Below are positions 42,858 through 51,183 of a stretch of 64,000 nucleotides of DNA, piece after piece. The position numbers were made by a program, and so were the translations under genes. Every line of letters starts with the position of its first letter. The stretch's first letter is position 1. The DNA comes from Micromonospora sp. Llam0 (lineage in GTDB: Bacteria; Actinomycetota; Actinomycetes; Mycobacteriales; Micromonosporaceae), in assembly GCF_003751085.1 (NCBI RefSeq), contig NZ_RJJY01000001.1:2418001-2482000 (forward strand), written 5' to 3'. The notes below the pieces were generated by a model. That model did no database searches. It was not told where the DNA came from and saw only the letters and a list, made by a program, of their open reading frames with translations.

Positions 42858-43315
42858 CCTGACATTGTGCCAGAGAGACCACCTCTGCTAGGGAATCCAC
42901 GAGACACATAGCTGCTAGGTTCTCACGCTGACCGCGGGCGGCGAGTTAGAGTCCAGGAACCGCCCGTCGATCCGGATGTAGCACGGTAAACCGCCCCCGA
43001 GATGACGTGGCTCCGGCCGCGCTCTTCGATGCCAGGCGCACGAATCTGCCGCCGAACGGGCGCGCCCCGATGGTAATGCCTCCGTCACTCCCGGTAGCCG
43101 TCCTGGTTGGCGTCGACCGCCGCAAGGACGCTCAGACCTGCCGAGAGTAGTGCACCGTGCGAGGCTGAGCGGTGCACGACGCTCGGGAACCGGCAGCGTC
43201 GATTTTCGGGTCCTCGTGCGCCAGTGCAGGCCGACTGGACTTAGTCGGACGGGTTCTGGATCTGTTTATCGTCAGTGCGGTTGACCCGGCGGGTCCGAAC
43301 CTGAATGATGGGTCT
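42858..43315. other. Divergent promoter region with an 8-bp inverted repeat
   Basis: It separates the minus-strand nuclease-like gene from the plus-strand diadenylate cyclase gene. GTGCACCG at 43150-43157 and its complement at 43170-43177 flank 12 bases and could bind a dimeric regulator. An upstream GTG at 43172 lies in this repeat and is a weaker start for the next gene. Confidence 0.35.
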
Positions 43316-45106
43316 GTGAGAAGGTCGATTACGCAGTTCATGTGGGGTTTTCAGCCTTACTTCAGAAATGGCATGGAGCGCGTAGCGCGGGACGTGTTCG
43401 AGCAGATCGGGTTCGGTCTCGGCGCCCGGGCGTTCCTCGTTGGTTTCGCCGATGACCCGGACCAGGCTTTCCCCGTGTGCTTCGAGCCTGAGCACGACCC
43501 ACTGGCGGCAGTCGACCTGTCGTCAGTCGCCGCGGACGCACAGCAGCGATACGAGGAGAGCGACGAATCGCGAGTGATGTATGGCAGTCACCGGCACCAT
43601 GAGCGAATTCATCGTGGCTATCTAGACTCGTTCCGCGCGGAAACTGTCCGGGATGCATTGGCCCGCTCTCCGGAGGGGGCCGGCCTGACGTTCTTCGTGG
43701 GTTCGTCGGCGATCGTCGACGGCACCTACGCGGTTCATCCGGTTGTTGCTGTCCCGACGACACGGTGGGAGTCGAAGCCGACTTTGAGCAGGGTGCGGAT
43801 CGACCGGTACACGGTGGTCCCATCCTTCCAGGACTCGTTGATGCGGGAGCTGCTTGCTGCAGCCACGGCCGACCTCGGTCGCAGCTCTCCGCCGGAGGAC
43901 TTCTCGATCCGATGGTCTGACCGATCAGAGCTCATCCGGAAGGCAGCGCGTGCGTTTGTCCAGTCGGTGTCAGTGTTCAGCGGGTACGAGTTCACGTCCG
44001 AGCTGACTGTCGCCCTCGATGAGATCTCCGTACAGCCGTACGAGGGCCGTTCTGGGTCCGGTGGGTTATTGCTGGCGTCTGAGGCGAACCCACATGTGGA
44101 GCCGGTTCTAGAATTCGTGAAGCCAATCCGGGTTTCGGAGACCCGTTCGATGCGCAAGGCGCTCGAGATGGCAGATCCGCAGCATCATCTCTTGTGCGAC
44201 GGCGAGAAGGTTGTGGGGTTGGCACGTCTGCGCGACACCTACGCACCTGCAGACGAGAACGCGTTCGTGTTTAACGTGATGACGCGGGGCGTCTGGGAAC
44301 TGAGCCATGACCAGGTGCCGCTGCTTCGAGTATCGAATACGCGGCCGTCACTGCCGCAGCCCAGGTTGGATGCACAGCAACTCAAGTCCGTGGCGCGCCG
44401 GGTGTTCCGCGAGATCGGCGAGAGCGAGGCGGATGTCCTGTGGGGCCTCGCTGAATCGGCATCTGCGGCGTCGCACGGAACGATGCTTGTTGTCCACAGG
44501 AATGCCAGCGAGGAAGCTATGCGCCTGATCCCACAAGCGCAGCAGGTACGGCCGCAGCTTCTCGGTGCGAAGGTCCTAGCAGCCGTGACAAGCATCGACG
44601 GTGCCATCCTTGTCGATCCGACGGGAGCGTGCCATGCCGTGGGCGTCATCCTCGATGGACATGCTTCCGGGAAAGGTGACTCGAGCCGAGGTGCCCGATT
44701 TAACTCCGCAGTGCGGTATCACGACACCCAGAGCGGTCAATGCCTCGTGATCATCGTCAGCGAGGACGGCATGATCAACCTGCTACCCAACCTTCGTAGA
44801 CAGGTGGCAGGCGGATCTGTTGAGTCAGTGGTGCGCCAGCTGGAGGAGTCGCTGACCGATGACCCTGACTACGAGGTCTTCTTCCGGCACTGGGAGCATC
44901 TCGAGTCTCTGGCGTTCTACCTGACGGCGGAACAGTGCAACCGGATCAATGTGGCACGGACACGGCTTGAGGAGCACCGCGCCCGGCCAGACCCGGATGA
45001 CCGCGACCCGAATGAAGGGCCTGTCGGACGCATTACGCACGTTGGGTGGACGCCCTTCGCCCCGGATCCGGAGATGAACGCGAGCTACTTCCTCGACGCC
45101 GAATAG
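43316..45106 (+). CDS. Predicted diadenylate cyclase (DAC/DisA_N domain) with N-terminal sensor-like region
   Basis: 596 residues from the GTG at 43316 (MRRSITQFMWGFQPYFRN); an open frame begins at 43172. The N-terminal 370 residues form an unrecognised sensor-like region opening with FMWGFQPYFRNGMERVARDV. The C-terminal part holds a DAC domain: GTMLVVH, LLGAKVLAAVTSIDGAILVD with the DGA motif at about 428-430, then SRGARFNSAVRYHD where DisA has the RHR motif, and VIIVSEDGMINLLP. The RHR position is altered (RGARFN), so activity or product specificity is uncertain. DAC enzymes make cyclic di-AMP. No membrane segment. Nuclease-like genes lie on both sides, which suggests a signalling-type defence system (inference). 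Confidence 0.72.
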   Translation: MRRSITQFMWGFQPYFRNGMERVARDVFEQIGFGLGARAFLVGFADDPDQAFPVCFEPEHDPLAAVDLSSVAADAQQRYEESDESRVMYGSHRHHERIHRGYLDSFRAETVRDALARSPEGAGLTFFVGSSAIVDGTYAVHPVVAVPTTRWESKPTLSRVRIDRYTVVPSFQDSLMRELLAAATADLGRSSPPEDFSIRWSDRSELIRKAARAFVQSVSVFSGYEFTSELTVALDEISVQPYEGRSGSGGLLLASEANPHVEPVLEFVKPIRVSETRSMRKALEMADPQHHLLCDGEKVVGLARLRDTYAPADENAFVFNVMTRGVWELSHDQVPLLRVSNTRPSLPQPRLDAQQLKSVARRVFREIGESEADVLWGLAESASAASHGTMLVVHRNASEEAMRLIPQAQQVRPQLLGAKVLAAVTSIDGAILVDPTGACHAVGVILDGHASGKGDSSRGARFNSAVRYHDTQSGQCLVIIVSEDGMINLLPNLRRQVAGGSVESVVRQLEESLTDDPDYEVFFRHWEHLESLAFYLTAEQCNRINVARTRLEEHRARPDPDDRDPNEGPVGRITHVGWTPFAPDPEMNASYFLDAE

Positions 45107-45292
45107 GGCGTCCAGCTCGGTGACGATACTGTATGGGTCGACCCTCACGCGAGCGTCTGAGCTGGTCAGTCGGTAATGGTTTCTCTGCCGCGAAATTGGG
45201 CTCATCGCCCAAACGCACGCTCATGCCGCGCTGAGCGCGCTTGGGCGACTCGTCCCATGGCGCGGCCACCGGATGCTGACCATGACAATCCT

Positions 45293-46351
45293 CTAAGGGC
45301 TTGCCCCCGTGGTCGACGAATCTGAGTCGACGAGATCTGTGGACCGGCTACACAGCGGCTCGCTCGACGCGCAGCCGGGTGCCTGGTGTCGATATAACTG
45401 AACTGGCACCTGACCGCCTCGTCCGGCAATGTCGATCTCATCAACATACATCACGGCGGCGGCAGGTACTGCGCCTCGGCAGTCGACCCCGCACACGCTG
45501 CTGAGTCCAATTGGCCGTCCGTGGATCCGGGCCAATACGAAGAGCAGTGCAGCTTCGACGGTGTGCCGATTGACCTCACTGTGGCGGAACTTGACGATGC
45601 AACTCCGCGCCCGTGCTTCGAATCGTGCCTGTAGGCCGAGCCCGAGACACCGTGCAATGTCCTCGATAATCTCTGGAGACTTTAGGTAGTCATGCTGACC
45701 ATCGATCGGATCGAGCGCATGGTCGCGCACCAGCGATGCGTACGGGCCGTGGTGGAACTCACTGGCGAACTTCAGGCGGTACAACCAGGCACCATCTTCA
45801 GCGCGCAGCGTCGAGCCGGTTTCGCCTTCAAGATCCTGACGCAGGGCCCTCCACTGAGCAGGGGTCACCTGACCGTCGCACAGGCCGTACAAATCATCCC
45901 AGAGCCGGTCGAGGATCGTGCCAAGCGGCAAGATCCCGCCCTGAAGGAACGCATGCGGTCGCAGGACGCAGGTACCATGGAAGTAGTACGCGCCGTCGAA
46001 GCTGACGTCGCCGATGTCCACGTCCAGCTCGGCGAATAGCGCCCTTGGAACCGCCACCCACGGATCCTCGTCTTCTGCCCAATCGATCCGGTCCGGGTCG
46101 CACGCGAGTAGCACCGCGCGAAGTGTCGCCTCGTCGACGCCTGCCGCTGCGGCAAGCGACCGCAGCGCCGTGTCGACGTCCTCGCAGTCCAGGAAGAGCA
46201 TCGGCACTCCGATCTCCGAGAAGTCATCGAACCTCGGCGCGGGGAACGTCGCGCCTAAGAGCGGCGCCAGCAACCGAAATCCAGCGATGTAATAGTGCCA
46301 CGAAGGATGGCCCCAGTTCGATCGTCTGAGCGAGGTCACTTGCCCGCGCAC
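45293..46351 (-). CDS. Hypothetical protein (352 aa)
   Basis: Starts at a GTG (46351). NWGHPSWHYYIAGFRLLAPLLGA opens the protein; the middle is acidic with VDIGDVSFDGAYYFHGTCVL and a helical EIIEDIARCLGLGLQARFEARA. The last 40 residues (CASSEPLCSRSTDLVDSDS) look less protein-like, so the true C-terminus may be shorter or altered. No family recognised. It lies between the diadenylate cyclase gene (convergent, 186 bp away) and the nuclease-like gene at 46444 (same strand). Confidence 0.55.
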   Translation of the reverse strand: MRGQVTSLRRSNWGHPSWHYYIAGFRLLAPLLGATFPAPRFDDFSEIGVPMLFLDCEDVDTALRSLAAAAGVDEATLRAVLLACDPDRIDWAEDEDPWVAVPRALFAELDVDIGDVSFDGAYYFHGTCVLRPHAFLQGGILPLGTILDRLWDDLYGLCDGQVTPAQWRALRQDLEGETGSTLRAEDGAWLYRLKFASEFHHGPYASLVRDHALDPIDGQHDYLKSPEIIEDIARCLGLGLQARFEARARSCIVKFRHSEVNRHTVEAALLFVLARIHGRPIGLSSVCGVDCRGAVPAAAVMYVDEIDIAGRGGQVPVQLYRHQAPGCASSEPLCSRSTDLVDSDSSTTGASP

Positions 46352-46443
46352 CGGGCCACCCCCAGCCCCAGGTGGTCGACCTCGATCGGCTTCGAACCTC
46401 GGCTCGCAGGCTGTCCAGTTGAGTTACGGATGGTCGATTTGAG

Positions 46444-47673
46444 CTACTGGGTGGTGATGCCGGCGGACAGTCCTCGGGTTGTTGAGGCGCCGGTAGCGCT
46501 GGTGGTGAAGGTGAACGGTAGGTAGACGAGCTTGATTGGTTGGGCGGGGTCGCCGGTGGCGTGGTAATGGAAGTTGCTGCGCCACAGGCCGTCTGGCATG
46601 TCCTGGTCAACGCAGTTGGTGTGTTCCAGGAGCCACTGCTTGGTCTTGGCGATGACGGTGCTGACTCTTTCGTTGCGGATCAGCAGGACGATCGCTGCCC
46701 GGGTGTCGCGGTAGGTCAGGTAGCTGAGCAGTTGGTCGACGCCGTCCTTGAAGTTCTGCTCGCTGCTCCAGTTCTTGAGTTCGATCACGCCGACGACCCT
46801 GTCGTTGTGCCGCACGTGGATGTCGTTCTTCCCCTGGCCGTGCAACGTCTCGGCGGTGAACACGCACTCCGGCACTGCGCTCTTCAGGCAGACGATGAGG
46901 ACGTCGCGGGTGTGTTCCTCCCGTTGGAGGTGAGTGGTCAAGCCGGTGAACGCCTCCAACTCGTGCCCGATCTCGCGCATCGCGGCCACCACGCGCTCAA
47001 AGAGGGCATCCAGCTCATCCTCGCTCTGAGCCGAGGGTACGCGCTGAACTGGCGGCTGAGCCGGTGCGGGTGTGCTGGGAACCGGCTGCGGGGCGAGCCG
47101 GATCGGCAGTCCCAGCCCTTCCCGCTGCCGCTCGCCGGCTTCATGGGCGGAGCCCATCTGGGCGACCACCGACGTGACTACCTGCATGAGGTCGTCGCGG
47201 TACTTAGCCAGCGCGTGTCTCCCGTGCGCGAGGTGTTCGGCGGCGTCCGTCACTCGGGCGTCAATCTTGGCCCTGAGCTGTTCCGGCGGTGTTTGCGGTT
47301 CCGTGGTGAACGTCGCCCGCAGCTCCGCGTCCCTGACTCCCCAGGTTGGGGCGTGCGTACAGCTGCTCAGCAGCGCTCTGACGATCTGAGGGTCGCCTTC
47401 GAACGGCACGGCGACCGTGTAGTCCTTTCGCCACACGTTAACGGTCCGATCTGGAACAAAGCGATCGGGGACCTGCGCGTTGTGCTCACGCTCGCCGATC
47501 AGCTCGAGCGCCTCCACGCGTAGCTCAACTTGCGCCACGCCAAACCTGCTGAGCAGTTCGGCCACGCCGAGGACCGGGCCGGCTACGGTCACCTGTCGGG
47601 CTGCGGCCGCCGCCCGACGGAGGCGCTCGCGAAGCAGTTCGCTGACATGCTGGGGCTCGAACACGCCGACCAT
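46444..47673 (-). CDS. Protein with C-terminal PD-(D/E)xK nuclease-like domain
   Basis: 409 residues from the ATG at 47673 (MVGVFEPQHVSELL) with GGGAG close upstream; an open frame reaches 47817. The N-terminal 210 residues are alpha/beta and helical (VTDAAEHLAHGRHALAKYRDDL) and unassigned, followed by a Pro-rich linker. The C-terminal 160 residues have ETLHGQGKNDIHVRHNDRVVG then VIELKNW, the D...ExK pattern of PD-(D/E)xK nucleases, followed by a helix and YRDTRAAIVLLIRN. This C-terminal layout occurs in defence proteins joined to a separate sensor domain. Cytoplasmic. Nuclease activity is inferred. Confidence 0.65.
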   Translation of the reverse strand: MVGVFEPQHVSELLRERLRRAAAAARQVTVAGPVLGVAELLSRFGVAQVELRVEALELIGEREHNAQVPDRFVPDRTVNVWRKDYTVAVPFEGDPQIVRALLSSCTHAPTWGVRDAELRATFTTEPQTPPEQLRAKIDARVTDAAEHLAHGRHALAKYRDDLMQVVTSVVAQMGSAHEAGERQREGLGLPIRLAPQPVPSTPAPAQPPVQRVPSAQSEDELDALFERVVAAMREIGHELEAFTGLTTHLQREEHTRDVLIVCLKSAVPECVFTAETLHGQGKNDIHVRHNDRVVGVIELKNWSSEQNFKDGVDQLLSYLTYRDTRAAIVLLIRNERVSTVIAKTKQWLLEHTNCVDQDMPDGLWRSNFHYHATGDPAQPIKLVYLPFTFTTSATGASTTRGLSAGITTQ

Positions 47674-47887
47674 TGTCTCCCACGGCGTGCCGACGCCCGG
47701 AACAGCATGGATGATGGCGGGGTCGTCGACCCGAAAGTCGCTGCAAACGTGCCGACGCCAGGGCATGCCGCAGCCGTCCCAAGGCATCCAAGCGTGCGTC
47801 GGCGCGTCCCGCAACAAGACAAGATCACGTTTACGGATCTGCCGCTGATGGTGCGTCAGGACGCGGGAAGACGCCGTAGCGCTGTGA

Positions 47888-48442
47888 TCAGCGGTGGCGG
47901 CCCAGTGTGGCGAGGGCGGCTGTCATCAGCAGGTCCTGGCATACCTGGTCGGGGTCCTGCGCGCCGTCGACAGGGACAGCGCCGAGCCGCCGCCAGGTCG
48001 CGACAAACCCCTGGTAGCTGGCAATCGCGCTGATCAGCGAGGCATCGGCTCGGCAGACGCCGTCACTCGGTTCGATGTCATTCAACCGCCTCCGCATCGT
48101 GGTCTGGTCGATCTCCAGCAGCAGACAGGCGTCGAACCGGTCTCTGAGCTCGGATGCGTTGGCTGACTGGCCACACAGCCACAGTGTCTGCACGCCGCCA
48201 CGGCGGGCGGTGGAGATGATCTCGTCGAGTCGGTCCGGGTTCCACGTTCGCTGAAGTGGCAGCGGCGAGGAGCTGTTGTTCCGGTGGTCGGGCTGCGGGT
48301 CCTGGAGACCGTCGGGGTATGGCCAGGAACAGGTGCTGTTGTCGTCGTCCAAGCTGATGCTCGTGTGGCCCCAGTCAGACAGCTTACGGGCGACGGTCGA
48401 TTTGCCGGCTGCTGGCACGCCGGTCACCAGAAGCACCAACAT
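47888..48442 (-). CDS. P-loop kinase-like protein
   Basis: 184 residues. Walker A GVPAAGKST (8-16), then TSISLDDDN. The remainder resembles small nucleotide or shikimate-type kinases: a lid-like RRRLND, and TLWLCGQSANASELRDRFDACLLLEID as the Walker B strand. Substrate unknown. It is the first of the three minus-strand genes 48442-45293, upstream of the nuclease-like gene, with a 214-bp gap. Confidence 0.7.
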   Translation of the reverse strand: MLVLLVTGVPAAGKSTVARKLSDWGHTSISLDDDNSTCSWPYPDGLQDPQPDHRNNSSSPLPLQRTWNPDRLDEIISTARRGGVQTLWLCGQSANASELRDRFDACLLLEIDQTTMRRRLNDIEPSDGVCRADASLISAIASYQGFVATWRRLGAVPVDGAQDPDQVCQDLLMTAALATLGRHR

Positions 48443-49029
48443 GTGTCCACTTTCGCATGTCCCGTAGACCTGCGGTGTACCTCGGCCGCGCTGGCGTCGC
48501 TGCCGGTATCGCTCTGGACACGATTCGGGTTCCTTGTCGCCCTTCGGGTGGTGCGTGGCTGCTCTTTCCTGCCGGGGAGTTCAGGGCTGGCGGAAGTGGC
48601 TACGAGAAGTAGGAGTACAGGTGCGCCACGTGTTGCCGGGGCCAGCGGGTCCTGGGTGGACCGTGCAGTGTCCATGTCGCGCTGCGGTATGCGATCCGGC
48701 GCCTCGGCCAGGCTTGCTGGTTGAGCGGCGGTTCACTGGATCAGTCTATCGGGTGAGGTGGCTGAGCGGTTCACGGTGTTCTTCCGGCAGTGGCTGGATC
48801 CGCTGCGTCGGGCGGTGGTGGCGTGAGCGGAGATTCGCGCCGCCGTCGGACATGCTGTCCGTCGTCGCAGCGCTTGACGGCGTAGCGTATGCGCCACCTT
48901 CCGCACTCAATGTGCGTGGGTGTCTTCGCCTTCCGCTCGCCCCGTATGATCAAACACCACTCGGGCGTAACCGACTGCCTGTCCCGATCGTTGGACTGGC
49001 GGCCGCAACCGCCCCGTCCCGGAGTGACA
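48443..49029. other. Intergenic, no gene recognised
   Basis: Short open frames only; possible decayed sequence. It separates the minus-strand kinase gene from the plus-strand pair at 49030. Confidence 0.35.
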
Positions 49030-49491
49030 GTGACCCATCTGTACGGAAACCCGCCTCACGCAGAACCCCCGATCGACCAAGCGTTGGAGGACCTTGAAGC
49101 ACGCGGATTCAGTATCAGGTGGCGGGCTCGGTGGTATAAGGTCACCTGCCCCTGCGGGGAACACGCCCGGCAGGTCCACCACAACCCCAAGCATCCATCT
49201 GACTACGCTACGGAACTGCTGCGCTGGGCGTTCTTCCTTCCCTGTATCGTCCGAGCCGATTGGAGCCGAGGTCAGGCATGCGGGTACGCATCCACGTGCA
49301 GTTCGCACCCGCAGGACCAGACGGACAGCAACTACCTGGGCGCGAACTCGACGAGCGAGCCGAGATCCTCATGGATCAACTACTCACCTTCGAGCAGAGT
49401 CAAGATCCGGAACTCACGGATGTTGCAACAGCGCATGATGGGATTGTCGGCGTCATCACCGCCGAGGGAACCCTGGATTCCTCAGATCTAG
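49030..49491 (+). CDS. Small Cys/His protein overlapping the next gene
   Basis: From a GTG at 49030 (GGAG upstream) the frame encodes PPIDQALEDLEARGFSIRWRAR followed by a CPCGEH cluster and LLRWAFFLPCI. This looks like a complete domain of about 75 residues. The frame then stays open to 49491 but runs through the next gene out of frame, so the last 75 residues are unlikely to be functional and the ancestral stop seems lost. Zinc binding by CPCGEH is plausible. Paired small genes like this suggest a toxin-antitoxin-type unit, but no family is assigned. Confidence 0.45.
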   Translation: MTHLYGNPPHAEPPIDQALEDLEARGFSIRWRARWYKVTCPCGEHARQVHHNPKHPSDYATELLRWAFFLPCIVRADWSRGQACGYASTCSSHPQDQTDSNYLGANSTSEPRSSWINYSPSSRVKIRNSRMLQQRMMGLSASSPPREPWIPQI

Positions 49492-49604
49492 AAGTTCCGG
49501 TCGCAATCGATACATTTAGGGACATTCTCGAACGCGCGATCGGAAACGTCCACGATTTTCCTCCCTTCCGTATCAAACGCATACTCGCTGAAGAGCTGAC
49601 GTGA
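49278..49604 (+). CDS. Small hypothetical protein (108 aa)
   Basis: Starts at the ATG at 49278 (GAGGTCAGGC upstream): MRVRIHVQFAPAGPDGQ, then LDERAEILMDQLLTFEQ and a helical FRDILERAIGNVHDF. It has an alternating alpha/beta fold of about 108 residues. It overlaps the preceding frame by 214 bp, so the two are probably coupled. Family unknown. Confidence 0.55.
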   Translation: MRVRIHVQFAPAGPDGQQLPGRELDERAEILMDQLLTFEQSQDPELTDVATAHDGIVGVITAEGTLDSSDLEVPVAIDTFRDILERAIGNVHDFPPFRIKRILAEELT

Positions 49605-49679
49605 CGGTGGGTTGTTGAAGGTGCAGCAACGCGGGTGGGATCCATCCGGTCGTGGCGGACCCGCAGGTCGCAAAGCCGA

Positions 49680-49687
49680 CCTTTCAC
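49680..49687. repeat. 8-bp target-site duplication, left side of IS copy 2
   Basis: CCTTTCAC before the element, repeated at 51135-51142. Confidence 0.9.
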
Positions 49688-51134
49688 GGCTCTTCGAAGT
49701 TAAGCGGGGTTGAGGTGTCCGCGGTGGCGGCGGGTGGTGGCTGCGCGGGTGCGTAGCCGCTGGTTCTCGGGGTTACGGAATCCGTAGGCGTCGCGGGCGA
49801 CGGTCTTGATGACACGGTTGGTTCCTTCGGAGCCGGCGTTGGTGATGCCGGTGTGCAGGAACGCGAGGATTTCTGGCCACCAGGTCTCGATCGTGGTGGC
49901 GAGGCGGTGGAGTTCGGGCAGGTCAGAGTCGGCGCAGCGGGTGTAGAAGCGGTGCAGCAGCCGGGCGGTGGTCTCCCGGTTCGGGTGGGTGCGGGCGAGC
50001 GCGAGTAGGTCGAGCAGGTCTTCTTTGGCGTTCCAGGCGGTGAGGATCGGTGCGCCGATCTTCGCCGGCAGGTTGCTGAGGGTGTCGGCCAGCCGGTCGA
50101 CGTGCTCGGCGTGCATGCGGGCTGCTGATCTGGTCAGCCGGTTGCGTTGCTGCCATTCCGGGTCGGTGGCCCGGCCGCGCCGGCCGCGGTGTGTGACTGT
50201 CATGCGGCGGCGGACCTCGGTGACGGCCCGGTTGGCCAGCTGGACGACGTGGAAGTGGTCCACGACCAGCGTCGCGTGCGGCAGCGCCTCGCGGACGGCG
50301 GCCTTGAACACGGTGCACATGTCGATCGCGACGGCCTGGACGTGTTGGCGCCAGGCGGTGGGGCGTTGGGTGAGCCAGTCGGTTACCGCCTTGCTGGTCC
50401 GGCCTTCGACCTGGGCGAGTAGGCCCTGCCCGCCGACGAGGTCGCAGAAGCCGACGTGCCAGCGGTCGACGGTGGTGGTCCACGACGCGGTGACCTCGTC
50501 GAAGCTCCAGCGAGGCTTGCCTCGGCGGACCTCGTCGATGCCCAGCACGCTCACTGGTTCGGGCTCGGCAGGCAGCACCGCTGCGGTGTGCGCGGTGAAC
50601 GCGGCCGCGACGACTGGCCAGGAGATGCCCAGATCACGGGCGGCCTGCACGATCGTTCGGTTGCCGTCGGCGACCGCCGCGCCGGCCGCCTGCCGCAACC
50701 GGACGGTGGTCCGTGCCCGTGCCGGGATCTGTGGCACGTGTTCGGTGAACGACGTGCGCGGGCATCCGGGCTGATCGCAGTACCAGCGGCGTTTACGCCA
50801 CCGCAACCGGGTGGTGCGGCCGGCCACCGGCAGATCCCGGGGTCGGGTGAACACCCAGCCCTTGACCCGGGCGGCCCGGACACCGCACTGAGGGCAGCAT
50901 TGCGCCTGCTCACTACCGGTGGACAGGTGAACGACGGGGGAACCGTCCGGGTGCAGCTCGACCCGCTCCACCACCAGGCCGTCCAGGCCCAGCAGCCGGG
51001 TCGTATCGTTGACCATGCTCGCAGCTCTTTACTTGTGGCCATCCGAACTCGACACTCAGATGATCATCGAAGGGCTGCGAGCCCTCATCTCCGGGCCGGA
51101 TCGCTCAGCACACCCCGCTCAACTTCGAAGAGCC
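49688..51134 (-). mobile_element. ISL3-family insertion sequence, copy 2 (1447 bp, inverted)
   Basis: Same length and inverted repeats as copy 1, with the transposase on the minus strand. Four base differences lie in the subterminal segment next to the transposase-proximal end (12665-12681 in copy 1 against the complement of about 51090-51110). The different target duplication (CCTTTCAC) shows that the two copies inserted independently. Confidence 0.93.
49700..51016 (-). CDS. ISL3 family transposase, copy 2
   Basis: 438 residues, amino-acid identical to the transposase of copy 1: N-terminal zinc ribbon (Cys40, 41, 44, 80, 85), helix-turn-helix and a DDE domain (D161, D232 or D253, late E in SEGTN). 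It is intact, so the element is probably still active. Confidence 0.95.
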   Translation of the reverse strand: MVNDTTRLLGLDGLVVERVELHPDGSPVVHLSTGSEQAQCCPQCGVRAARVKGWVFTRPRDLPVAGRTTRLRWRKRRWYCDQPGCPRTSFTEHVPQIPARARTTVRLRQAAGAAVADGNRTIVQAARDLGISWPVVAAAFTAHTAAVLPAEPEPVSVLGIDEVRRGKPRWSFDEVTASWTTTVDRWHVGFCDLVGGQGLLAQVEGRTSKAVTDWLTQRPTAWRQHVQAVAIDMCTVFKAAVREALPHATLVVDHFHVVQLANRAVTEVRRRMTVTHRGRRGRATDPEWQQRNRLTRSAARMHAEHVDRLADTLSNLPAKIGAPILTAWNAKEDLLDLLALARTHPNRETTARLLHRFYTRCADSDLPELHRLATTIETWWPEILAFLHTGITNAGSEGTNRVIKTVARDAYGFRNPENQRLRTRAATTRRHRGHLNPA

Positions 51135-51142
51135 CCTTTCAC
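51135..51142. repeat. 8-bp target-site duplication, right side of IS copy 2
   Basis: CCTTTCAC, matching 49680-49687. Confidence 0.9.
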
Positions 51143-51183
51143 CGAGCGATGCTCACTGTGCCAGTTGATTCTGACCGCCGCGT

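Noticed and set aside
12632..51142. Composite transposon formed by the two ISL3 copies
   Set aside because: Each copy has its own private 8-bp duplication, so the intervening DNA was not moved as a unit.
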